Source of the DNA: Haliscomenobacter sp.
GTDB taxonomy: Bacteria > Bacteroidota > Bacteroidia > Chitinophagales > Saprospiraceae
NCBI GenBank assembly: GCA_016707205.1
Contig: JADJHZ010000007.1
Span: 124,001-188,000, forward strand
DNA: 64,000 nucleotides
Reading direction: 5' to 3'
Part shown: piece after piece, positions 28,891 through 37,363 of the stretch
How the letters are laid out: the number at the start of each line of letters is the position of its first letter
How positions within the stretch are numbered: position 1 is the first letter of the stretch
Program-made: the position numbers and the translations under genes
The notes under the pieces: model-generated
The model's input: the letters and a program-made list of their open reading frames with translations, nothing else
What the model was told of the DNA's origin: nothing
Database searches by the model: none

Positions 28891-29726
28891 TTCTGGATAT
28901 CTTTTTTGGTAAAATGAAAAAAGGAAACGCCCAGGAATAAGGCGATATGAAGGACCAGAACCCACAAAGACCGCAGAATGGCGCCCCAATCCAAAGGCTG
29001 GTCAAACATACTTCTCCACACGATCATGTGGGTCGTAAACAGGAAAGGCTTGATCCGGTCAAAAAGCGGAACCTCCAGTGTGCCAATGATGGTAAACAGG
29101 ATGATCACGGCCATGGAAGCAATGATGGGACCAATCGAATTATCCGTATAACAGGACAGCATCAGGGCAAAGGTAGCCACAACGCTGAGCGAAAGAAAAG
29201 CGATCCCAAACGCGGCCATAAACCGCCAGAGGGTGTCTGCCGCTTTCAAAATAATCAACTCGTCGCTTTTCAAAACGACCAGGTCTCCGGATCCGAACAG
29301 CAGAAACCCTCCGCCTAAGGCGAGAAGCCCCAGCCAGAAGATCAGCAAAAAAACGTATATGCTGACAGCGAAATACTTGGCCCATAGAATTTTTGCGCGG
29401 GAATAGGGCTGGGTGAGCAGCAAGCGGATCGTGCCGGACGCGGCCTCCCCGCTCACCAGATCGCCTGCGATCAGGGCCACTAACAAAGGCATTTGCACGA
29501 TCAGCGTCTGGAGGATGATGAAGCTCACCAGATTGCCGTTCAATAGATTGCCCTGAACCTGAAACGATTGTTCCAAGGCCTGAAGGATAAACTGGAGGTA
29601 ACTGCGCCCGTCCAGCCAAAGTGCCAGTTCGATCAGCAAAACGATGACAGTGATCGCCGCAAAACCGATATAACTTCTCGGTTTGGTGCCTATTTTGAAT
29701 AATTCGATCCGAAGCAGGGTTCCCAT
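28887..29726 (-). CDS. ABC-2 type transporter permease
   Basis: A 279-residue protein with six hydrophobic segments and the ABC-2 signature region DLVSGEAASGTIRLLLTQP followed by SRAKILWAKY. It sits between the ATPase gene (12 bases upstream) and the LolA-like gene (4-base overlap), so it is the membrane part of this exporter. The substrate is not visible from the sequence. Confidence 0.88.
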   Translation of the reverse strand: MGTLLRIELFKIGTKPRSYIGFAAITVIVLLIELALWLDGRSYLQFILQALEQSFQVQGNLLNGNLVSFIILQTLIVQMPLLVALIAGDLVSGEAASGTIRLLLTQPYSRAKILWAKYFAVSIYVFLLIFWLGLLALGGGFLLFGSGDLVVLKSDELIILKAADTLWRFMAAFGIAFLSLSVVATFALMLSCYTDNSIGPIIASMAVIILFTIIGTLEVPLFDRIKPFLFTTHMIVWRSMFDQPLDWGAILRSLWVLVLHIALFLGVSFFHFTKKDIQN

Positions 29727-29738
29727 AGGGTAAGTGGA

Positions 29739-30683
29739 TTACTTGAATGCCATGATATCCGCCTTTTCCGGGGAAGCGGTAATGCGAAGAAAGTAGTCCT
29801 CCAGGCTCCGGGTGGCCTGTATCCCGAAAATGGCAATTCCTTTGTCCGTTAGCAACCGCGCCACGTGCGGAATATCGCCTTTGGCGCATTGGAGTTTCAG
29901 GGCGCCAGGAAGTCGTTCGAGAATTAAGCCGCCAAGCCGGGATTCGGTCAGCGCCGTTTCCGCCGCCGCGGGTTCGTCCACTTGTACGTCCACCTGCAGG
30001 TTTTCGTGAGATAACAACTCGGAGACTTTACCCTGGACCACTGCCTTGCCGCGGTGAATAATGACCATGCTATCGGCAATCATTTCGATCTCGCTAAGGA
30101 TATGGGAAGATAAAATGACCGTTTTCCCAAGGTCGTTTTTCAGGTGCAGGATCAGGTTGCGCAACTCAATGATTCCTTGAGGGTCGAGTCCGGTGGAAGG
30201 CTCATCCAGGATGATAAGTTCCGGATCGTGCAGCAAAGCCTGAGCCAGCCCAAGCCGCTGTTTCATCCCGTGGGAGTACGTTTTGACCCGGTCTTTTTCC
30301 CTTCCTTTTAGCCCGACGAGATGCAGAACGGTTTCGATCCGTTCGTTCAGATGGCGGGTTTGGCTCATCTGGCCAAAAAGGCGCAGGTTATCCAGTGCGC
30401 TGAGGTAGAGGTAGAAATCCGGTTTTTCCACTATGCAGCCGATCCGTCCGAGAATGGCGTTGCGGTGCTGGTTCAGATCGAGGCCGAAAAGGGCAATAGA
30501 CCCGGCAGTCGGCCTTATCAAGGACAGAATCATCCTTAAGGTCGTGCTTTTCCCCGCTCCATTGGGCCCGAGGAACCCGAACACCTCCCCTTTTGCTACC
30601 TGTAGGTCCATGCCATCGACAGCGGCAAAATCACCATACATTTTGGATACTCCCCGAAGCTGTACAATTGAATTCATAGGCAT
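29739..30683 (-). CDS. ABC transporter ATP-binding protein
   Basis: A 314-residue ATPase. Walker A is GPNGAGKSTT (about 39-48), the signature is YSHGMKQRLGLAQALLHDP (a variant of LSGGQ common in ABC-2 exporters), Walker B is LIILDEPSTGLDP, and the switch His is in ILSSHILSEIE. The C-terminal 80 residues form an extra regulatory-like domain. It is the first gene of the three-gene ABC/LolA-like unit, divergent from ftsH. A second ATG (30677) is also possible as start. Confidence 0.93.
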   Translation of the reverse strand: MPMNSIVQLRGVSKMYGDFAAVDGMDLQVAKGEVFGFLGPNGAGKSTTLRMILSLIRPTAGSIALFGLDLNQHRNAILGRIGCIVEKPDFYLYLSALDNLRLFGQMSQTRHLNERIETVLHLVGLKGREKDRVKTYSHGMKQRLGLAQALLHDPELIILDEPSTGLDPQGIIELRNLILHLKNDLGKTVILSSHILSEIEMIADSMVIIHRGKAVVQGKVSELLSHENLQVDVQVDEPAAAETALTESRLGGLILERLPGALKLQCAKGDIPHVARLLTDKGIAIFGIQATRSLEDYFLRITASPEKADIMAFK

Positions 30684-30819
30684 CTAATGCCAGGGAAAGC
30701 AAAAAGTTTATTCAAAGGACAAAAAACCGTCTGTCTGAGTAAAGTCAGGACCCGCAATGATTTTTGTCACCGCATCGCAAAAGAAAAAAGCGCTCATTTG
30801 AATTAAATACCTCCGGTTT

Positions 30820-32733
30820 ATGCCCGAAATGAATGAAAAGAAAACCGTTCAGACTCCCCCACGCATGACGGGCATGTGGTGGCTCTATCTCCTGCTGGCC
30901 TTCTTTTTTATTGGCCAGTGGATGGTCAGCCGCACCAACGTGCAGCAGGAAGTCAGCTACAAAGTGTTTGCATCGCAAATGCTGGAGAAAGGCGCAGTGG
31001 AAAAGCTGGTCATCATCAATGGGGAGGAGGTGGAAGTATTCATCAAGCCGGAGTTTCGCGGAAAAGGCTACTTCGAGAAGATTAAAACAGAAAACCTGGG
31101 TCCTCATTACCGAATGAATATCGGCTCAGTAGAAGTGTTCGAGAACCAGCTGGCCCAACTACAGGAAAGCAAGGGCTCCGGGGACCGGGTGGAGGTGCTG
31201 TATCTGCGCCGGACCAACTGGTTTCGGGAACTATTCATCTGGACGCTTCCGATTCTTCTGGTTATCGGGTTGTGGTTTCTGATGCTTCGGCGGTCTTCCG
31301 GCGGGGGAGGTATGGGCGGAATTAACCCGTTCGACTTCGGGAAATCCAAGGCTACGGAGTTCGATGGCCTCCACCATCCCCAGGTGACCTTCAAAGACGT
31401 TGCCGGGCTGGAGGAAGCCAAGGAAGAAGTGCGCGAAATCGTCGAGTTCCTGAAGAACCCGGGCTACTATACCCGACTGGGCGCCCGGATTCCCAGGGGC
31501 GTGATCCTGGTAGGGCCTCCAGGCACGGGAAAAACCCTGATGGCCAGAGCGGTGGCGGGAGAAGCGAAAGTGCCTTTCTTCTCCATTTCCGGTTCCGAGT
31601 TTGTCGAAATGTTTGTGGGCGTAGGCGCTTCCAGGGTGAGGGACTTGTTCCGGAAAGCCAAGGACCGGGCCCCCAGCATCATTTTCATTGACGAGATCGA
31701 CGCCATCGGCCGCGCCCGCGGCGCCGCCTTTTCCATGCGCACCAACGACGAACGGGAGAGTACGCTCAACCAGTTGCTGACCGAGATGGACGGCTTCGAC
31801 AAAGATACCAACGTCATTGTCGTTGCCGCCACCAACCGCGCGGATATTCTCGACCGGGCCTTGCTTCGTCCCGGCCGGTTCGACCGCCACGTCTACCTCG
31901 AGCTGCCCAACGTACAGGAACGAAAAGAAATCTTTGAGGTACACCTCCGGCCTTTGCACCTGGCTAACGACCTGGACGTGGAGATTCTGGCAGCCCAAAC
32001 ACCTGGTTTTTCTGGCGCCGATATCGCCAATATATGCAATGAAGCCGCGCTGATCGCTGCCCGGCGCGGGCGCGACAGCGTGAGTATGCAGGATTTTTAC
32101 GACGCCACCGACCGCATCATCGCCGGACTGGAAAAAAAATCGAAAATCATTTTGCCCGCCGAACGCAAGATCATCGCTTACCACGAAGCCGGGCACGCCG
32201 TCGTGAGTTGGAGGTTGCCCCATGCAGATAAACTCCTTAAAGTCACCATCGTGCCCAGAGGAAAATCCCTTGGCGCCGCATGGTACCTTCCGGAAGAACA
32301 CCAGATCTATACCCGGGAACAGTTCCTGCACCGCCTCTGCGCCGGGCTTGGCGGAAGAGCAGCCGAGGATTTAGTTTTTGGAGAAGTCACCTCTGGCGCC
32401 CTCGACGACCTGGAGAAAATCACGAAACAGGCGTATACCATGGTCGCCTTCTACGGGCTAAATGAAAAGCTGGGCAATATCAGTTATTACGACAGCACCG
32501 GAGAGTTTGAGCAGTCGTTTCAAAAGCCTTACAGCGAGGCTACTGCCCAATTGATCGATTCCGAAGTACGCCTGCTCATAGAGGAAGCTTATCTGCAAAC
32601 GAAAGAAATCCTTTCCCTAAACCGGCAGGAACTAGAACAGGTGGCTGCCCTGTTGTTGGAAAAAGAGGTAGTCGTTAGTTCAGACCTCGAACGAATATTG
32701 GGAAAAAAGAACAAGCCGTCATTTACCCTGTGA
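30820..32733 (+). CDS. ftsH: ATP-dependent zinc metalloprotease FtsH
   Basis: A 637-residue inner-membrane AAA+ protease. Two membrane helices (about 19-36 and 138-155) flank a periplasmic domain. The AAA module has Walker A GPPGTGKT (about 232), Walker B IIFIDEIDAIG and the second region of homology NRADILDRALLRPGRFDR. The zinc site is HEAGH (about 455). FtsH degrades misfolded membrane proteins and short-lived regulators. A glycine-rich linker (SSGGGGMGGINPF) precedes the AAA domain, as in other Bacteroidota. A universal stress protein gene follows 24 bases later. Confidence 0.97.
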   Translation: MPEMNEKKTVQTPPRMTGMWWLYLLLAFFFIGQWMVSRTNVQQEVSYKVFASQMLEKGAVEKLVIINGEEVEVFIKPEFRGKGYFEKIKTENLGPHYRMNIGSVEVFENQLAQLQESKGSGDRVEVLYLRRTNWFRELFIWTLPILLVIGLWFLMLRRSSGGGGMGGINPFDFGKSKATEFDGLHHPQVTFKDVAGLEEAKEEVREIVEFLKNPGYYTRLGARIPRGVILVGPPGTGKTLMARAVAGEAKVPFFSISGSEFVEMFVGVGASRVRDLFRKAKDRAPSIIFIDEIDAIGRARGAAFSMRTNDERESTLNQLLTEMDGFDKDTNVIVVAATNRADILDRALLRPGRFDRHVYLELPNVQERKEIFEVHLRPLHLANDLDVEILAAQTPGFSGADIANICNEAALIAARRGRDSVSMQDFYDATDRIIAGLEKKSKIILPAERKIIAYHEAGHAVVSWRLPHADKLLKVTIVPRGKSLGAAWYLPEEHQIYTREQFLHRLCAGLGGRAAEDLVFGEVTSGALDDLEKITKQAYTMVAFYGLNEKLGNISYYDSTGEFEQSFQKPYSEATAQLIDSEVRLLIEEAYLQTKEILSLNRQELEQVAALLLEKEVVVSSDLERILGKKNKPSFTL

Positions 32734-32757
32734 GTATTTAGTATTAAAAATTTGGTT

Positions 32758-33627
32758 ATGAGCAAGATACATAAGATTTTTTTCCCTTCCGATTTTTCCG
32801 AAACAGCTCAAAACGCGTTCCGGTATTGCCTGTTGCTCGCGGATGCCTATGGCGCTGAAATCCATTTGCTGCATGTGGTTTATCCCGAATATGAAATGTT
32901 GGATCTTCCCGTGATGTCGGTGAAAGCTACCCGGGACAAAATCGAATTCGCCCAGAGCGCCCTTAGCAGCTTTACGGAGCTTACCCTTAGCCAGGTAAAG
33001 GAAACGTTTACCCTGAACAACCATCCGCTGGTGCACCAGGAGGTCGAAGTCGGCGCCCCTGCAGGGGTTATTGCTCAGGTGGCCCAACGCTGCCAGCCCG
33101 ACCTCCTGGTCATGGGCACCAAAGGCGAACACAACGCGCTGGAACGCACGTTGGGCAGCGTGACCACCGGGGTAGTGGAACAGGTACACTGCCCGGTACT
33201 AGTCATCCCTGAACAATCGGACTGGAAGCCCGTTCGCGTCGCTGCTTATGCCACCAATCTGTCCGAGGCAGATCCCTACCACGTATGGAAAGCTGCTCAA
33301 CTCCTTGAGCCCTTCCACCCGGTGATGCATGTGGTGCACATTTCCAACGGAAAAGGAGAAGGTTTCGAACCGGATGCCAACCTCGCCGAGGTCGAAGAAT
33401 TCTTTAACCGGCATGAAAACAATACCGCTGCCCTGCAGATTACCTTCCACGAGTTGGAGGGCGCTTCGGTCACCGGCGGGTTAGAGAATTTTATCGATTA
33501 TTACCACATCGACCTGCTGATTATGTTTATGCCGCACCACAACTGGCTGGACCGGCTCTTCAAGCCCAGCAACACCCGGAAAATGACGTTGGATACGCCT
33601 GTTCCGCTGCTGTTGTTGAAGAGTTAG
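32758..33627 (+). CDS. Universal stress protein, tandem UspA domains
   Basis: A 289-residue protein started at ATG 32758 (an in-frame TTG two codons earlier is less likely). The first UspA domain opens KIFFPSDFSETAQNAFRYCL and has the ATP-binding pattern Gx2Gx9G(S/T) in GTKGEHNALERTLGSVT. The second domain is degenerate and lacks that pattern, ending TPVPLLLLKS. Such tandem proteins respond to starvation or stress, often by binding ATP. It probably shares a transcript with ftsH. Its TAG stop is the first codon of a GGGAGCAGGGA repeat tract. Confidence 0.88.
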   Translation: MSKIHKIFFPSDFSETAQNAFRYCLLLADAYGAEIHLLHVVYPEYEMLDLPVMSVKATRDKIEFAQSALSSFTELTLSQVKETFTLNNHPLVHQEVEVGAPAGVIAQVAQRCQPDLLVMGTKGEHNALERTLGSVTTGVVEQVHCPVLVIPEQSDWKPVRVAAYATNLSEADPYHVWKAAQLLEPFHPVMHVVHISNGKGEGFEPDANLAEVEEFFNRHENNTAALQITFHELEGASVTGGLENFIDYYHIDLLIMFMPHHNWLDRLFKPSNTRKMTLDTPVPLLLLKS

Positions 33628-34221
33628 GGAGCAGGGATTAGGGAGCAGGGAGCAGGGAGAAAGGGAGAAAGGGAGTTTTCTTGGACTGTTCAAAATTACA
33701 CTAGTTCGAGGCTCCTCCCAATGCTGTCCGGAACCTGTTCGAGCGGCAGAAAAAAGCTGGATCCCAGCCTAAACCGAATGAGTTGCAGGCTTGCTTGTCA
33801 AGGAGCTTACCTGTTCGATGCCCTGAAAATAATAGGTAAAGCAAGTTCGCGGTCCTGCTAAGAGCGGAATCAAATTTCCAGCAGCAGCCATTTTGCAGGC
33901 CCTGACTGTGCTCAATCTCAGGTTCCAAACAGCATTGGGCTCCGCCCACAGACGCTACGGTATGGGCATACTCGGACTTACGCTTAGTTGAGGCTCTGCC
34001 TGAAACCAGGGGCTCCGGATGTATACGGATCCCGTTTTCAGCGGGGCGGCGAACCGAGAAGAGGATAGACACACTTTTCAAACATTCCCCCTGCTCCCTC
34101 ACTCCCTGCTCCCCTTTCTCCCTGCTCCCCTTTCTCCCTTTCTCCCTGCTCCCTTTCTCCCTTTCTCCCTGCTCCCTTTCTCCCTTTCTCCCTGCTCCCT
34201 TTCTCCCTGCTCCCTTATTCC
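33628..34221. repeat. Intergenic region bounded by inverted purine/pyrimidine simple repeats
   Basis: A 594-base gap between convergent genes, with no convincing gene. At the left, about 33626-33675 is a GGGAGCAGGGAG/AAAGGGAG tract. At the right, about 34087-34236 is its complement (CTCCCTTTCTCCCTGCTCCC-type units, over 140 bases) and runs into the end of the amidohydrolase gene. Both stop codons are TAG at the beginning of the tract as read on their own strands. The core between is unremarkable; one minus-strand frame of 133 codons has no recognisable domain. Confidence 0.8.
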
Positions 34222-35805
34222 CTACTTCCCTTTCTTCAATGTTTTCCCCGCGCGGACGTCCTGATAAACCCCTTTGTCGACCGTAACTTTTCCATTAATA
34301 AGGACAAAAGGGATGCCTTCCGGGTACTGATGCGGCGCTTCAAACGTGCTTTTGTCTTTGACCGTGGCGGGGTCAAAAAGCGCGAGGTCTGCGTAATATC
34401 CCTTGCGAATAAACCCCCGTTTTTTCAAACCGAGGCGAAGAGCTGGCTGGCCGGTCATTTTAAACAAGGCTTCTTCGAGTCTAAGCACGTTTTCTTCCCG
34501 CACGTAATGCCCCAATACCCTGGGAAAAGTGCCGTAAGCTCTGGGATGCGGATGGTCTTTTCCCGGCTGGCTCAGGCGGCCATCGGAAGCCACCATGGTC
34601 TGCGGATGTTTCATTATCCGGCGGACGTCCTCCTCGCTGATCGCATGGAAAATACAACCCGCCCCCCGGTGGATCTGGGCTTCGATGACCAGATCGGCGC
34701 CATTTTCCACATTGGGCGCCAGCCCTTGAAGAATGGCCCAATCGTAAAGGGTTTTCCCGTTAAGCTCGGGTTTCCAGTCGAAACTCCCAAACTGGATGCG
34801 CCGCAGGTCGCCGCCGCCGCGGTCGTTGAGCAGATTAAAGATGATCCCTTTTCTGATGCTATCCCGAAGGATGGGATCTTCGCAGCGCTTGGTGAATTCG
34901 CGCACCGGGTGGCCTTCCAACGCCCAGGAAGGGATCAGCACGCTGATCCCGGTAAAACTGGCGGTATAGGGATACTGATCGATCATAACGTCGAGCCCTT
35001 TGTTGCGGGCGGAATCCACCATAGCCAGGGTTTTGACGCTGCTGCCCCACATCTTCAGGCCGATGGCTTTGTGGTGGGTCAGCACGACCGGGATGCCGGC
35101 CAGTTCGGCTATTTGGATCGCTTCGGCGACCCCTTCCAGAAGGCCCAGGCCTTCTTCCCGCAGGTGAGAGGTGTATATGCCCCCATGACGGGCAGCAACT
35201 TTGGAAAGGGCCACGATCTCGTCGAGTTGGGCATAGGTTCCGGGGAGATATTTAAGCCCGGTGGAAATTCCGAAGGCCCCTTCCTTCATGGCTTTTTCGA
35301 TCCATTCCTCCATTTGCCGGAGCTCCTCTCCGGTAGGCGCGCGGTTGACCAGCCCCATCACGTGGTTTCGTACCGTATTATGGCCAATGAGGTAAGCGGT
35401 ATTGAGACCAATTCCGACAGCGGTCAGCGTATCGAGGTAGGATCGGATGCCGAGGGGGCCGCCGCCATCGGGGCCCCCAAGTGCAGTTGTTACGCCCTGA
35501 CGCACGTGGCTTTGCGCCTGGGGATCCAGTGGGAGAGGTTCCAAATGGGCATGCAGATCGATAAATCCGGGGCTGACGACCAGCCCGCTGGCGTCGATTT
35601 CCCGGGCTGCTTTCCCTTTGATTCCCGGCGCCACCCGAACGATCTTTTCCCCCTTGACCCCAATATCGGCCTTTTGGAGCGATGCGCCGGCGCTGCCTTC
35701 AAAAATCTGCCCGTTGCGGATGATCAGGTCGTATTGCTGCGCGGGCAAAGCGGCGCTCAAAAGCAAAAAAAGCCCGGCAAAAAAAAGGGTAGCGTAAATC
35801 TTCAT
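34222..35805 (-). CDS. Secreted D-aminoacylase / N-acyl-D-amino-acid deacylase family amidohydrolase
   Basis: A 527-residue exported enzyme with a signal peptide ending ALPAQ. The amidohydrolase fold starts YDLIIRNGQIFEG, and the first metal motif is H85-A-H87 in GFIDLHAHLEP. Further family landmarks are TSHLREEG, VVLTHHKAIG, the CIFHAISEEDVRRIM loop and SDGRLSQPGKDHPHPRAYGTFPRVL, which is highly characteristic of D-aminoacylases. They remove acyl groups from N-acyl-D-amino acids, as in peptidoglycan-derived material. The periplasmic location is inferred from the signal peptide. The gene is convergent with the universal stress gene. Confidence 0.92.
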   Translation of the reverse strand: MKIYATLFFAGLFLLLSAALPAQQYDLIIRNGQIFEGSAGASLQKADIGVKGEKIVRVAPGIKGKAAREIDASGLVVSPGFIDLHAHLEPLPLDPQAQSHVRQGVTTALGGPDGGGPLGIRSYLDTLTAVGIGLNTAYLIGHNTVRNHVMGLVNRAPTGEELRQMEEWIEKAMKEGAFGISTGLKYLPGTYAQLDEIVALSKVAARHGGIYTSHLREEGLGLLEGVAEAIQIAELAGIPVVLTHHKAIGLKMWGSSVKTLAMVDSARNKGLDVMIDQYPYTASFTGISVLIPSWALEGHPVREFTKRCEDPILRDSIRKGIIFNLLNDRGGGDLRRIQFGSFDWKPELNGKTLYDWAILQGLAPNVENGADLVIEAQIHRGAGCIFHAISEEDVRRIMKHPQTMVASDGRLSQPGKDHPHPRAYGTFPRVLGHYVREENVLRLEEALFKMTGQPALRLGLKKRGFIRKGYYADLALFDPATVKDKSTFEAPHQYPEGIPFVLINGKVTVDKGVYQDVRAGKTLKKGK

Positions 35806-35938
35806 GGCATAATCTCTTTGGCATTCAGAAATCGCCTGGGGAAAAAGCTCCAGGACATGCTCAAAATACAGCGGTTTGGGGAAGAATTATTACAACAACC
35901 CTTTAAAAAATGCCCCTGGGCCCCCTTCTCGCGGGCAT

Positions 35939-35985
35939 AAAACAATAGAGCGGTACCGAAATATTCGATACCGCTCTATTGTTTT
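35939..35985. terminator. Large hairpin, possible bidirectional terminator
   Basis: Perfect 17-base arms (35939-35955 and 35969-35985, AAAACAATAGAGCGGTA and its complement) enclose a 13-base loop with its own CGAA/TTCG pairing. T4 follows on both strands. It lies in the 323-base gap between rpsU and the amidohydrolase gene and could end the rpsU transcript. A second hairpin (TTCCGGTG at 36097-36104 with CACCGGAA at 36110-36117) lies directly after the rpsU stop. The rest of 35806-36128 shows nothing else. Confidence 0.65.
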
Positions 35986-36128
35986 AGAACAGCTGCAACA
36001 GTTTATCTCAACTATGGGTTAGTTCGAGAACTGAAACGGCTTCCGCATTAGGGTTACCTCAAGTAAGAAGAACTTACCCGGGCAGCTATGGCAATTTTCC
36101 GGTGAAAAGCACCGGAAGGACAATTCAA

Positions 36129-36332
36129 TTACATGGTTGGCGTCTCCTCGTCGATGCGGATCTTCTCGCGATAGATCGCTTTCAGGATCTTGCTTCTCCG
36201 CTTTATAGACGGTTTGGTAAACTCTTTGCGCTTGCGCAACTCCTTGATAACGCCTGCATTCTGAAACTTGCGCTTGTACCGTTTCAGCGCCTTATCGATG
36301 CTTTCGCCGTCTTTGATCTCAATAATCAGCAT
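36129..36332 (-). CDS. rpsU: 30S ribosomal protein S21
   Basis: A 67-residue protein beginning MLIIEIKDGESIDKALKRYK, the standard S21 opening, followed by a basic segment (ELRKRKEFTKPSIKRRSK). The ATG at 36332 is chosen over an in-frame TTG four codons upstream because S21 proteins start MLII. S21 sits at the 30S platform and assists translation initiation. It lies downstream of the DksA-like gene on the same strand. Bacteroidota S21 is often followed by a xerC-type recombinase gene; that is absent here. Confidence 0.93.
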   Translation of the reverse strand: MLIIEIKDGESIDKALKRYKRKFQNAGVIKELRKRKEFTKPSIKRRSKILKAIYREKIRIDEETPTM

Positions 36333-36434
36333 ACGTTTGGCCAATAATTTTTGATGATGATAGAAATTAGATTTTCAGGGACTGCAAAGGTACAAAGAAT
36401 CCTGGTACCTGAAAAGCCTTGGGTGCAAAATCCG

Positions 36435-37136
36435 CTAATAATCTTCTTCTATTTCATCATCCATCATTTCGGAAGGTCCGGTAGAGCCTTGATCCTCCAT
36501 GAGGTCTTCGATATCGGAAACGGATCCGTAGAGGAGTTCCTGATCTTCTTCGAAGTATATTTCCTTGCGGAGGTTGATATCGTCGTCTTCTTCCTCAAAG
36601 TCTTCGAGTTCGACTTGCGGTTTCTTTTTGCCGGAGGAGGATTTGCGGATAACGGTAGTAATGATGCGTTTGGTCGTTGCGGGCTTTTCCTGGGGCGCTG
36701 GTTTTTTTTCTTCCTGGACTGGTAGTTCGGGTTTTTCCTTTTTTTCAATCGGAGGAGCGGCCTGTTCGGCGACTTTTGCGGCCAGACTCTTGGTGGTGGT
36801 GGGCACGGCGAGGAGGCGGCGTTTATCGATCAACTGGCCGGTAATGCTGCAGATGCCATAGGATTTGTTCTTGATGCGCACGAGGGCGTTATCGAGGTCC
36901 TGGATATGCATACGCTGGCGGATAGCCATGTTGTTCAGCATCTCCACGTCATTGTTGATGCTGCTATCGTCTACCCAATCCCCCCCGTGTTCGTCGCTGG
37001 TGTTTTCGGTAATTTCCAGGATTTGCTCCTGGAGTTCAGCCAGGTGCTTTTCCGCTCTTTCCAATTTGGTTTCGATCAGAACCCGGAACTCTTCTAATTC
37101 CGCATCGGAATACCGAACCACTTCGTTATGTTCCAT
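36435..37136 (-). CDS. TraR/DksA-like protein with long acidic C-terminal tail
   Basis: A 233-residue protein. The first 125 residues follow the Bacteroidota TraR/DksA pattern: a coiled coil (LIETKLERAEKHLAELQEQI), NNMAIRQRMHIQDLDNAL, then YGICSITGQLIDKRRLLAVP. Only one cysteine (C96) remains of the C4 zinc finger, as is common in this branch. Residues about 126-170 are Pro/Lys/Glu rich, and 175-233 are strongly acidic (FEEEDDDINL, MDDEIEEDY). DksA binds RNA polymerase with ppGpp; for this variant that is inferred. The tail is unusual for the family and may be a disordered interaction region. Confidence 0.85.
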   Translation of the reverse strand: MEHNEVVRYSDAELEEFRVLIETKLERAEKHLAELQEQILEITENTSDEHGGDWVDDSSINNDVEMLNNMAIRQRMHIQDLDNALVRIKNKSYGICSITGQLIDKRRLLAVPTTTKSLAAKVAEQAAPPIEKKEKPELPVQEEKKPAPQEKPATTKRIITTVIRKSSSGKKKPQVELEDFEEEDDDINLRKEIYFEEDQELLYGSVSDIEDLMEDQGSTGPSEMMDDEIEEDY

Positions 37137-37168
37137 TGCTTCGATTCAGTTGGTTAGTAAAGAATGCA

Positions 37169-37197
37169 CAAATTTAAAGACAAGAATATGAACAAAA
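37169..37197 (-). promoter_or_regulatory. Bacteroidota promoter for the DksA-like gene
   Basis: On the minus strand, TTTTG (complement of 37193-37197) and TAAATTTG (complement of 37169-37176) are 16 bases apart, and the start codon is 32 bases downstream. This is the best complete -33/-7 pair in the window. Confidence 0.6.
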
Positions 37198-37363
37198 GAG
37201 AAAAGGACACAGAAAACTTTGGCGATATTTTCTCTGGCCAAAAAAAATTTGGCGTCGAATAAATATTTTTACCTATGATTCGGCATTTTTTTGTTCTATG
37301 CCCTGGTTTTAAAAAGTACGCTATTTAACGCATAGCCTTCCGTTTTAGTTTCACGGGTGGCGG

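Noticed and set aside
33700..34080. Possible structured RNA (tmRNA, RNase P, SRP RNA) between the purine tracts
   Set aside because: I looked for the conserved segments of these RNAs and found none.
33701..34102. Minus-strand 133-codon frame in the repeat-bounded gap
   Set aside because: No domain, rare-looking composition and a start inside the pyrimidine tract. It might be a decayed remnant but cannot be supported.
34330..35940. Plus-strand open frame of 536 codons
   Set aside because: It is antisense to the D-aminoacylase-like gene, whose family motifs are unmistakable.
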